Source: Hippasteria phrygiana (lineage: Eukaryota > Echinodermata > Asteroidea > Valvatida > Goniasteridae). From it: a stretch of 64,000 bases of DNA. Made by a program: the position numbers and the translations under genes. The first letter of the stretch is position 1; each line of letters opens with the position of its first letter. Positions 23,207 through 35,097 of this stretch are shown piece by piece. The stretch covers positions 744,001 to 808,000 of the forward strand of contig JAZGUH010000489.1 of NCBI GenBank assembly GCA_037893225.1, written 5' to 3'. The notes below the pieces were generated by a model. The model did not search any database, was not told where the DNA came from, and saw nothing but the letters and a program-made list of their open reading frames with translations.

Positions 23207-24840
23207 CCCGATCACTAGTACTTGCACTGTGACACTTGCACTGTGACACTTGCACTGTGACACTTGCACTGTGACACTTGCACTGTGACACTTGCACTGT
23301 GACACTTGCACTGTGACACTTGCACTGTGACACTTGCACTGTGACACTTGCACTGTGACACTTGCACTCTAACACTAATTCTAATATTCCGATCAGTAGC
23401 ACTTGCACTGTAACACTTGCACTGTAACACTTGCACTGTAACACTTGCACTCGAACCTTAACCCTAACACTTGCACTGTAACACTTGAACTCAAACCCTT
23501 AACTCTAACACTAATTTTAATATTCTTAACTCGCTTACTCTATTTTTCCATCAACTTCAGGAGAGATCAACATCCGGCTCCTGGCTGTCAAGACCTCGAG
23601 GCCACCCAAGATCATCATGGATAGAACTGGAATGGCCTAGTGAGATAGACAGATTGCAGGCCTAGATCAGCACAATAGACCTACGCTGTTTAGTAGATGA
23701 GTAAGTCTAACCCTCTCTCTACCTCTGACTCTCCTTCTCTCTTACTCTCACATTCTAACCCGATCACTAGCACTTGCACTGTGACACTTGCACTGTGACA
23801 CTTGCACTGTGACACTTGCACTGTGACACTTGCACTGTGACACTTGCACTGTGACACTTGCACTGTGACACTTGCACTGTGACACTTGCACTCTAACACT
23901 AATTCTAATATTCCGATCAGTAGCACTTGCACTGTAACACTTGCACTGTAACACTTGCACTGTAACACTTGCACTCGAACCTTAACCCTAACACTTGCAC
24001 TGTAACACTTGAACTCAAACCCTTAACTCTAACACTAATTTTAATATTCCTAACTCGCTTACATTATTTTTCCATCAACTTCAGGAGAGATCAACATCTG
24101 GCTCCTGGCTGTCAAGTCCTCGAGGCCACCCAAGATCATCATGGACAGAACTGGAATGGCCTAGTGAGATAGACAGCTTGCAGGCCTAGATCAGCACAAT
24201 AGACCTACGCTGTTTAGTAGATGAGTAAGTGTAACACTCTCTCTACCTCTGACTCTCCTTCTCTCTTACTCTCACATTCTAACCCGATCAGTAGCACTTG
24301 CACTGTAACACTTGCACTGTAACACTTGCACTGTAACACTTGCACTGTAACACTTGCACTCGAACCTTAACCCTAACACTTGAACTCAAACCCTTAACTC
24401 TAACACTAATTTTAATATTCTTAACTCGCTTACTCTATTTTTCCATCAACTTCAGGAGAGATCAACATCCGGCTCCTGGCTGTCAAGACCTCGAGGCCAC
24501 CCAAGATCATCATGGATAGAACTGGAATGGCCTAGTGAGATAGACAGCTTGCAGGCCTAGATCAGCACAATAGACCTACGCTGTTTAGTAGATGAGTCAG
24601 TCTAACCCTCTCTCTACCTCTGACTCTCCTTCTCTCTTACTCTCACATTCTAACCCGATCACTAGCACTTGCACTGTGACACTTGCACTGTGACACTTGC
24701 ACTGTGACACTTGCACTGTGACACTTGCACTGTGACACTTGCACTGTGACACTTGCACTGTGACACTTGACACTGTGACACTTGCACTGTGACACTTGCA
24801 CTGTGACACTTGCACTGTGACACTTGCACTGTGACACTTG
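22910..24840. repeat. 1.95-kb duplication, copy 2
   Basis: Directly abuts copy 1. The join at about 22909/22910 lies where the GTGACA array of A'22723 passes straight into CTCGAACC and a B-type body, without the normal A spacer. That is the expected product of unequal exchange between the minisatellite of an A unit and that of a B unit. Confidence 0.87.
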
Positions 24841-25605
24841 CACTCTAACACTAATTCTAATATTCCGATCAGTAGCACTTGCACTGTAACACTTGCACTG
24901 TAACACTTGCACTGTAACACTTGCACTCGAACCTTAACCCTAACACTTGCACTGTAACACTTGAACTCAAACCCTTAACTCTAACACTAATTTTAATATT
25001 CCTAACTCGCTTACATTATTTTTCCATCAACTTCAGGAGAGATCAACATCTGGCTCCTGGCTTTCAAGTCCTCGAGGCCACCCAAGATCATCATGGACAG
25101 AACTGGAATGGCCTAGTGAGATAGACAGCTTGCAGGCCTAGATCAGCACAATAGACCTACGCTGTTTAGTAGATGAGTAAGTGTAACACTCTCTCTACCT
25201 CTGACTCTCCTTCTCTCTTACTCTCACATTCTAACCCGATCAGTAGCACTTGCACTGTAACACTTGCACTGTAACACTTGCACTGTAACACTTGCACTGT
25301 AACACTTGCACTCGAACCTTAACCCTAACACTTGAACTCAAACCCTTAACTCTAACACTAATTTTAATATTCTTAACTCGCTTACTCTATTTTTCCATCA
25401 ACTTCAGGAGAGATCAACATCCGGCTCCTGGCTGTCAAGACCTCGAGGCCACCCAAGATCATCATGAACAGAACTGGAATGGCCTAGTGAGATAGACAGC
25501 TTGCAGGCCTAGATCAGCACAATAGACCTACGCTGTTTAGTAGATGAGTAAGTGTAACACTCTCTCTACCTCTGACTCTCCTTCTCTCTTACTCTCACAT
25601 TCTAA

Positions 25606-28127
25606 CCCGATCAGTAGCAGTTGCACTGTAACACTTGCACTGTAACACTTGCACTGTAACACTTGCACTGTAACACTTGCACTGTAACACTTGCACTGTA
25701 ACACTTGCACTGTAACACTTGCACTGTAACACTTGCACTGTAACACTTGCACTCACTCTAAGGGACATGCAATCACATCCAACCAAATTCCATATAGGAA
25801 AATATAGAAATTTATATTTTCACATAATTTTCTTCAGAAGAAAAATGTCTTCATTGCTCTGCAAGCATTTCTTTTCGGCTGCAGCGCTGTTAGTTGTTCA
25901 CAAATTGCTTGTAAAAATTGCTTTGTGTGACAATGCCTTAACTCTAACACTTGCCCTCGAACCTTAACCCTAACACTTGAACTCAAACTCTTAACTTTAA
26001 CACTAATTTTAATATTCCTAACTCGCTTACTCTATTTTTCCATCAACTTCAGGAGAGATCAACTTCAGAAGAGATCAACATCCGGCTCCTGGCTGTCAAG
26101 ACCTCAAGGCCACCCAAGATCATCATGGACAGAACTGGAATGGCCTAGTGAGATAGACAGCTTGCAGGCCTAAATCAGCACAATAGACCTACGCTGTTTA
26201 GTAGATGAGTAAGTCTAACCCTCTCTCTACCTCTGACTCTCCTTCTCTCTTACTCTCACATTCTAACCCGATCACTAGCACTTGCACTGTGACACTTGCA
26301 CTGTGACACTTGCACTGTGACACTTGCACTGTGACACTTGCACTGTGACACTTGCACTGTGACACTTGCACTGTGACACTTGCACTGTGACACTTGCACT
26401 GTGACACTTGCACTCTAACACTAATTCTAATATTCCGATCAGTAGCACTTGCACTGTAACACTTGCACTGTAACACTTGCACTGTAACACTTGCACTCGA
26501 ACCTTAACCCTAACACTTGCACTGTAACACTTGAACTCAAACCCTTAACTCTAACACTAATTTTAATATTCCTAACTCGCTTACATTATTTTTCCATCAA
26601 CTTCAGGAGAGATCAACATCTGGCTCCTGGCTGTCAAGTCCTCGAGGCCACCCAAGATCATCATGGACAGAACTGGAATGGCCTAGTGAGATAGACAGCT
26701 TGCAGGCCTAGATCAGCACAATAGACCTACGCTGTTTAGTAGATGAGTAAGTGTAACACTCTCTCTACCTCTGACTCTCCTTCTCTCTTACTCTCACATT
26801 CTAACCCGATCAGTAGCACTTGCACTGTAACACTTGCACTGTAACACTTGCACTGTAACACTTGCACTGTAACACTTGCACTCGAACCTTAACCCTAACA
26901 CTTGAACTCAAACCCTTAACTCTAACACTAATTTTAATATTCTTAACTCGCTTACTCTATTTTTCCATCAACTTCAGGAGAGATCAACATCCGGCTCCTG
27001 GCTGTCAAGACCTCGAGGCCACCCAAGATCATCATGGATAGAACTGGAATGGCCTAGTGAGATAGACAGCTTGCAGGCCTAGATCAGCACAATAGACCTA
27101 CGCTGTTTAGTAGATGAGTAAGTCTAACCCTCTCTCTACCTCTGACTCTCCTTCTCTCTTACTCTCACATTCTAACCCGATCACTAGCACTTGCACTGTG
27201 ACACTTGCACTGTGACACTTGCACTGTGACACTTGCACTGTGACACTTGCACTGTGACACTTGCACTGTGACACTTGCACTGTGACACTTGACACTGTGA
27301 CACTTGCACTGTGACACTTGCACTGTGACACTTGCACTGTGACACTTGCACTGTGACACTTGCACTCTAACACTAATTCTAATATTCCGATCAGTAGCAC
27401 TTGCACTGTAACACTTGCACTGTAACACTTGCACTGTAACACTTGCACTCGAACCTTAACCCTAACACTTGCACTGTAACACTTGAACTCAAACCCTTAA
27501 CTCTAACACTAATTTTAATATTCCTAACTCGCTTACATTATTTTTCCATCAACTTCAGGAGAGATCAACATCTGGCTCCTGGCTTTCAAGTCCTCGAGGC
27601 CACCCAAGATCATCATGGACAGAACTGGAATGGCCTAGTGAGATAGACAGCTTGCAGGCCTAGATCAGCACAATAGACCTACGCTGTTTAGTAGATGAGT
27701 AAGTGTAACACTCTCTCTACCTCTGACTCTCCTTCTCTCTTACTCTCACATTCTAACCCGATCAGTAGCACTTGCACTGTAACACTTGCACTGTAACACT
27801 TGCACTGTAACACTTGCACTGTAACACTTGCACTCGAACCTTAACCCTAACACTTGAACTCAAACCCTTAACTCTAACACTAATTTTAATATTCTTAACT
27901 CGCTTACTCTATTTTTCCATCAACTTCAGGAGAGATCAACATCCGGCTCCTGGCTGTCAAGACCTCGAGGCCACCCAAGATCATCATGAACAGAACTGGA
28001 ATGGCCTAGTGAGATAGACAGCTTGCAGGCCTAGATCAGCACAATAGACCTACGCTGTTTAGTAGATGAGTAAGTGTAACACTCTCTCTACCTCTGACTC
28101 TCCTTCTCTCTTACTCTCACATTCTAA
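25606..28127. repeat. Higher-order repeat block 8: C-A-B-A-B (2,522 bp)
   Basis: Units start at C25606 (9 GTAACA; insert 25759-25940), A26267 (9), B26805, A27176 (12 including one 15-bp repeat), B27757. C is followed directly by A: the C body ends CCTAAATCAG as usual but then reads GTCTAACCCTC, the flank that normally precedes A. A24654-B25235-C25606 and A27176-B27757-C28128 are themselves offset by 2,522 bp and share GGCTTTCAAG and ATCATGAACAG, so an older 2.5-kb duplication underlies this region. Confidence 0.9.
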
Positions 28128-31019
28128 CCCGATCAGTAGCAGTTGCACTGTAACACTTGCACTGTAACACTTGCACTGTAACACTTGCACTGTAACACTT
28201 GCACTGTAACACTTGCACTGTAACACTTGCACTGTAACACTTGCACTGTAACACTTGCACTGTAACACTTGCACTGTAACACTTGCACTCACTCTAAGGG
28301 ACATGCAATCACATCCAACCAAATTCCATATAGGAAAATATAGAAATTTATATTTTCACATAATTTTCTTCAGAAGAAAAATGTCTTCATTGCTCTGCAA
28401 GCATTTCTTTTCGGCTGCAGCGCTGTTAGTTGTTCACAAATTGCTTGTAAAAATTGCTTTGTGTGACAATGCCTTAACTCTAACACTTGCCCTCGAACCT
28501 TAACCCTAACACTTGAACTCAAACTCTTAACTTTAACACTAATTTTAATATTCCTAACTCGCTTACTCTATTTTTCCATCAACTTCAGGAGAGATCAACT
28601 TCAGAAGAGATCAACATCCGGCTCCTGGCTGTCAAGACCTCAAGGCCACCCAAGATCATCATGGACAGAACTGGAATGGCCTAGTGAGATAGACAGCTTG
28701 CAGGCCTAAATCAGCACAATAGACCTACGCTGTTTAGTAGATGAGTAAGTCTAACACTCTCTCTACCTCTGACTCTCCTTCTCTCTTACTCTCACATTCT
28801 AACCCGATCAGTAGCACTTGCACTGTAACACTTGCACTGTAACACTTGCACTGTAACACTTGCACTGTAACACTTGCACTGTAACACTTGCACTCGAACC
28901 TTAACCCTAACACTTGAACTCAAACCCTTAACTCTAACACTAATTTTAATATTCTTAACTCGCTTACTCTATTTTTCCATCAACTTCAGGAGAGATCAAC
29001 ATCCGGCTCCTGGCTGTCAAGACCTCGAGGCCACCCAAGATCATCATGGATAGAACTGGAATGGCCTAGTGAGATAGACAGCTTGCAGGCCTAGATCAGC
29101 ACAATAGACCTACGCTGTTTAGTAGATGAGTAAGTCTAACCCTCTCTCTACCTCTGACTCTCCTTCTCTCTTACTCTCACATTCTAACCCGATCACTAGC
29201 ACTTGCACTGTGACACTTGCACTGTGACACTTGCACTGTGACACTTGCACTGTGACACTTGCACTGTGACACTTGCACTGTGACACTTGCACTGTGACAC
29301 TTGCACTGTGACACTTGCACTCTAACACTAATTCTAATATTCCGATCAGTAGCACTTGCACTGTAACACTTGCACTGTAACACTTGCACTGTAACACTTG
29401 CAGTCGAACCTTAACCCTAACACTTGCACTGTAACACTTGAACTCAAACCCTTAACTCTAACACTAATTTTAATATTCCTAACTCGCTTACATTATTTTT
29501 CCATCAACTTCAGGAGAGATCAACATCTGGCTCCTGGCTGTCAAGTCCTCGAGGCCACCCAAGATCATCATGGACAGAACTGGAATGGCCTAGTGAGATA
29601 GACAGCTTGCAGGCCTAGATCAGCACAATAGACCTACGCTGTTTAGTAGATGAGTAAGTGTAACACTCTCTCTACCTCTGACTCTCCTTCTCTCTTACTC
29701 TCACATTCTAACCCGATCAGTAGCACTTGCACTGTAACACTTGCACTGTAACACTTGCACTGTAACACTTGCACTGTAACACTTGCACTCGAACCTTAAC
29801 CCTAACACTTGAACTCAAACCCTTAACTCTAACACTAATTTTAATATTCTTAACTCGCTTACTCTATTTTTCCATCAACTTCAGGAGAGATCAACATCCG
29901 GCTCCTGGCTGTCAAGACCTCGAGGCCACCCAAGATCATCATGGATAGAACTGGAATGGCCTAGTGAGATAGACAGCTTGCAGGCCTAGATCAGCACAAT
30001 AGACCTACGCTGTTTAGTAGATGAGTAAGTCTAACCCTCTCTCTACCTCTGACTCTCCTTCTCTCTTACTCTCACATTCTAACCCGATCACTAGTACTTG
30101 CACTGTGACACTTGCACTGTGACACTTGCACTGTGACACTTGCACTGTGACACTTGCACTGTGACACTTGCACTGTGACACTTGCACTGTGACACTTGCA
30201 CTGTGACACTTGCACTGTGACACTTGCACTGTGACACTTGCACTGTGACACTTGCACTCTAACACTAATTCTAATATTCCGATCAGTAGCACTTGCACTG
30301 TAACACTTGCACTGTAACACTTGCACTGTAACACTTGCACTCGAACCTTAACCCTAACACTTGCACTGTAACACTTGAACTCAAACCCTTAACTCTAACA
30401 CTAATTTTAATATTCCTAACTCGCTTACATTATTTTTCCATCAACTTCAGGAGAGATCAACATCTGGCTCCTGGCTGTCAAGTCCTCGAGGCCACCCAAG
30501 ATCATCATGGACAGAACTGGAATGGCCTAGTGAGATAAACAGCTTGCAGGCCTAGATCAGCACAATAGACCTACGCTGTTTAGTAGATGAGTAAGTGTAA
30601 CACTCTCTCTACCTCTGACTCTCCTTCTCTCTTACTCTCACATTCTAACCCGATCAGTAGCACTTGCACTGTAACACTTGCACTGTAACACTTGCACTGT
30701 AACACTTGCACTGTAACACTTGCACTCGAACCTTAACCCTAACACTTGAACTCAAACCCTTAACTCTAACACTAATTTTAATATTCTTAACTCGCTTACT
30801 CTATTTTTCCATCAACTTCAGGAGAGATCAACATCCGGCTCCTGGCTGTCAAGACCTCGAGGCCACCCAAGATCATCATGGACAGAACTGGAATGGCCTA
30901 GTGAGATAGACAGCTTGCAGGCCTAGATCAGCACAATAGACCTACGCTGTTTAGTAGATGAGTAAGTGTAACACTCTCTCTACCTCTGACTCTCCTTCTC
31001 TCTTACTCTCACATTCTAA
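28128..31019. repeat. Higher-order repeat block 9: C-B-A-B-A-B (2,892 bp)
   Basis: Units start at C28128 (10 GTAACA, tied for longest C array; insert 28295-28476), B28803 (5), A29188 (8, CAGTCG variant), B29712, A30083 (11, ACTAGTAC variant), B30649. Order and markers resemble block 2 minus one A. Confidence 0.9.
28142..28281. repeat. GTAACA minisatellite of a C unit (10 x 14 bp, first copy GTTGCACTGTAACA)
   Basis: Ten copies in C28128, equal to C35098. GTAACA arrays differ from GTGACA arrays by one base per repeat. They have 6-10 copies in C, four (six cases of five) in B, and three (two cases of four) in ordinary A units. The first C copy always starts GTTGC, part of the CAGTAGCAG leader that identifies C. 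Confidence 0.96.
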
Positions 31020-32575
31020 CCCGATCAGTAGCAGTTGCACTGTAACACTTGCACTGTAACACTTGCACTGTAACACTTGCACTGTAACACTTGCACTGTA
31101 ACACTTGCACTGTAACACTTGCACTGTAACACTTGCACTGTAACACTTGCACTCACTCTAAGGGACATGCAATCACATCCAACCAAATTCCATATAGGAA
31201 AATATAGAAATTTATATTTTCACATAATTTTCTTCAGAAGAAAAATTTCTTCATTGCTCTGCAAGCATTTCTTTTCGGCTGCAGCGCTGTTAGTTGTTCA
31301 CAAATTGCTTGTAAAAATTGCTTTGTGTGACAATGCCTTAACTCTAACACTTGCCCTCGAACCTTAACCCTAACACTTGAACTCAAACTCTTAACTTTAA
31401 CACTAATTTTAATATTCCTAACTCGCTTACTCTATTTTTCCATCAACTTCAGGAGAGATCAACTTCAGAAGAGATCAACATCCGGCTCCTGGCTGTCAAG
31501 ACCTCAAGGCCACCCAAGATCATCATGGACAGAACTGGAATGGCCTAGTGAGATAGACAGCTTGCAGGCCTAAATCAGCACAATAGACCTACGCTGTTTA
31601 GTAGATGAGTAAGTCTAACACTCTCTCTACCTCTGACTCTCCTTCTCTCTTACTCTCACATTCTAACCCGATCAGTAGCACTTGCACTGTAACACTTGCA
31701 CTGTAACACTTGCACTGTAACACTTGCACTGTAACACTTGCACTCGAACCTTAACCCTAACACTTGAACTCAAACCCTTAACTCTAACACTAATTTTAAT
31801 ATTCTTAACTCGCTTACTCTATTTTTCCATCAACTTCAGGAGAGATCAACATCCGGCTCCAGGCTGTCAAGACCTCGAGGCCACCCAAGATCATCATGGA
31901 TAGAACTGGAATGGCCTAGTGAGATAGACAGCTTGCAGGCCTAGATCAGCACAATAGACCTACGCTGTTTAGTAGATGAGTAAGTCTAACCCTCTCTCTA
32001 CCTCTGACTCTCCTTCTCTCTTACTCTCACATTCTAACCCGATCACTAGCACTTGCACTGTGACACTTGCACTGTGACACTTGCACTGTGACACTTGCAC
32101 TGTGACACTTGCACTGTGACACTTGCACTGTGACACTTGCACTGTGACACTTGCACTGTGACACTTGCACTGTGACACTTGCACTCTAACACTAATTCTA
32201 ATATTCCGATCAGTAGCACTTGCACTGTAACACTTGCACTGTAACACTTGCACTGTAACACTTGCAGTCGAACCTTAACCCTAACACTTGCACTGTAACA
32301 CTTGAACTCAAACCCTTAACTCTAACACTAATTTTAATATTCCTAACTCGCTTACATTATTTTTCCATCAACTTCAGGAGAGATCAACATCTGGCTCCTG
32401 GCTGTCAAGTCCTCGAGGCCACCCAAGATCATCATGGACAGAACTGGAATGGCCTAGTGAGATAGACAGCTTGCAGGCCTAGATCAGCACAATAGACCTA
32501 CGCTGTTTAGTAGATGAGTAAGTGTAACACTCTCTCTACCTCTGACTCTCCTTCTCTCTTACTCTCACATTCTAA
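31020..32575. repeat. Higher-order repeat block 10: C-B-A (1,556 bp)
   Basis: Units start at C31020 (8 GTAACA; insert 31159-31340), B31667 (GGCTCCAGG variant), A32038 (9, CAGTCG variant). A short block cut off by the 6,970-bp duplication junction. The insert of C31020 has AAAAATTTCT where others have AAAAATGTCT, removing an internal ATG. Confidence 0.9.
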
Positions 32576-35097
32576 CCCGATCAGTAGCAGTTGCACTGTA
32601 ACACTTGCACTGTAACACTTGCACTGTAACACTTGCACTGTAACACTTGCACTGTAACACTTGCACTGTAACACTTGCACTGTAACACTTGCACTGTAAC
32701 ACTTGCACTGTAACACTTGCACTCACTCTAAGGGACATGCAATCACATCCAACCAAATTCCATATAGGAAAATATAGAAATTTATATTTTCACATAATTT
32801 TCTTCAGAAGAAAAATGTCTTCATTGCTCTGCAAGCATTTCTTTTCGGCTGCAGCGCTGTTAGTTGTTCACAAATTGCTTGTAAAAATTGCTTTGTGTGA
32901 CAATGCCTTAACTCTAACACTTGCCCTCGAACCTTAACCCTAACACTTGAACTCAAACTCTTAACTTTAACACTAATTTTAATATTCCTAACTCGCTTAC
33001 TCTATTTTTCCATCAACTTCAGGAGAGATCAACTTCAGAAGAGATCAACATCCGGCTCCTGGCTGTCAAGACCTCAAGGCCACCCAAGATCATCATGGAC
33101 AGAACTGGAATGGCCTAGTGAGATAGACAGCTTGCAGGCCTAAATCAGCACAATAGACCTACGCTGTTTAGTAGATGAGTAAGTCTAACCCTCTCTCTAC
33201 CTCTGACTCTCCTTCTCTCTTACTCTCACATTCTAACCCGATCACTAGCACTTGCACTGTGACACTTGCACTGTGACACTTGCACTGTGACACTTGCACT
33301 GTGACACTTGCACTGTGACACTTGCACTGTGACACTTGCACTGTGACACTTGCACTGTGACACTTGCACTGTGACACTTGCACTCTAACACTAATTCTAA
33401 TATTCCGATCAGTAGCACTTGCACTGTAACACTTGCACTGTAACACTTGCACTGTAACACTTGCACTCGAACCTTAACCCTAACACTTGCACTGTAACAC
33501 TTGAACTCAAACCCTTAACTCTAACACTAATTTTAATATTCCTAACTCGCTTACATTATTTTTCCATCAACTTCAGGAGAGATCAACATCTGGCTCCTGG
33601 CTGTCAAGTCCTCGAGGCCACCCAAGATCATCATGGACAGAACTGGAATGGCCTAGTGAGATAGACAGCTTGCAGGCCTAGATCAGCACAATAGACCTAC
33701 GCTGTTTAGTAGATGAGTAAGTGTAACACTCTCTCTACCTCTGACTCTCCTTCTCTCTTACTCTCACATTCTAACCCGATCAGTAGCACTTGCACTGTAA
33801 CACTTGCACTGTAACACTTGCACTGTAACACTTGCACTGTAACACTTGCACTCGAACCTTAACCCTAACACTTGAACTCAAACCCTTAACTCTAACACTA
33901 ATTTTAATATTCTTAACTCGCTTACTCTATTTTTCCATCAACTTCAGGAGAGATCAACATCCGGCTCCTGGCTGTCAAGACCTCGAGGCCACCCAAGATC
34001 ATCATGGATAGAACTGGAATGGCCTAGTGAGATAGACAGCTTGCAGGCCTAGATCAGCACAATAGACCTACGCTGTTTAGTAGATGAGTAAGTCTAACCC
34101 TCTCTCTACCTCTGACTCTCCTTCTCTCTTACTCTCACATTCTAACCCGATCACTAGCACTTGCACTGTGACACTTGCACTGTGACACTTGCACTGTGAC
34201 ACTTGCACTGTGACACTTGCACTGTGACACTTGCACTGTGACACTTGCACTGTGACACTTGACACTGTGACACTTGCACTGTGACACTTGCACTGTGACA
34301 CTTGCACTGTGACACTTGCACTGTGACACTTGCACTCTAACACTAATTCTAATATTCCGATCAGTAGCACTTGCACTGTAACACTTGCACTGTAACACTT
34401 GCACTGTAACACTTGCACTCGAACCTTAACCCTAACACTTGCACTGTAACACTTGAACTCAAACCCTTAACTCTAACACTAATTTTAATATTCCTAACTC
34501 GCTTACATTATTTTTCCATCAACTTCAGGAGAGATCAACATCTGGCTCCTGGCTTTCAAGTCCTCGAGGCCACCCAAGATCATCATGGACAGAACTGGAA
34601 TGGCCTAGTGAGATAGACAGCTTGCAGGCCTAGATCAGCACAATAGACCTACGCTGTTTAGTAGATGAGTAAGTGTAACACTCTCTCTACCTCTGACTCT
34701 CCTTCTCTCTTACTCTCACATTCTAACCCGATCAGTAGCACTTGCACTGTAACACTTGCACTGTAACACTTGCACTGTAACACTTGCACTGTAACACTTG
34801 CACTCGAACCTTAACCCTAACACTTGAACTCAAACCCTTAACTCTAACACTAATTTTAATATTCTTAACTCGCTTACTCTATTTTTCCATCAACTTCAGG
34901 AGAGATCAACATCCGGCTCCTGGCTGTCAAGACCTCGAGGCCACCCAAGATCATCATGAACAGAACTGGAATGGCCTAGTGAGATAGACAGCTTGCAGGC
35001 CTAGATCAGCACAATAGACCTACGCTGTTTAGTAGATGAGTAAGTGTAACACTCTCTCTACCTCTGACTCTCCTTCTCTCTTACTCTCACATTCTAA
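32576..35097. repeat. Higher-order repeat block 11: C-A-B-A-B (copy of block 8)
   Basis: Units start at C32576 (9; insert 32729-32910), A33237 (9), B33775, A34146 (12 with the 15-bp repeat at 34258), B34727. Each lies 6,970 bp after its partner in block 8. Confidence 0.92.

Larger units (their letters stand above)
17531..25605. repeat. Higher-order repeat block 7: long irregular run of 17 units between two C units (8,075 bp)
   Basis: Units start at C17531 (7 GTAACA; insert 17656-17837), B18164, A18535 (7), B19045, A19416 (8), B19940, A20311 (10), B20863 (5), A21248 (12), A21828 (8), B22352, A'22723 (12), A23207 (10), A23759 (8), B24283, A24654 (12), B25235. It is the longest C-free stretch, explained in part by the 1.95-kb duplication inside it. 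C17531 has TTCAGAACAAAA, which breaks the second palindrome of the insert. In A24654, position 24595-24600 region reads GAGTCAGT just upstream, altering the GTAAGT donor-like motif of B24283. Confidence 0.88.
25468..32437. repeat. 6,970-bp tandem duplication, copy 1
   Basis: Every unit start from C25606 to A32038 recurs exactly 6,970 bp later, with the same minisatellite counts. Shared private variants include TGAGATAAAC at about 30537/37507, AAAAATTTCT at about 31246/38216, and CTTGACACTG at 27288/34258. The left limit is set by position 25467 (A in copy 1, G in copy 2). The match continues past the repeat length to 32589/39559, where CAG versus CAC ends it. I saw no difference between the copies in the stretches I compared. 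Confidence 0.93.
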
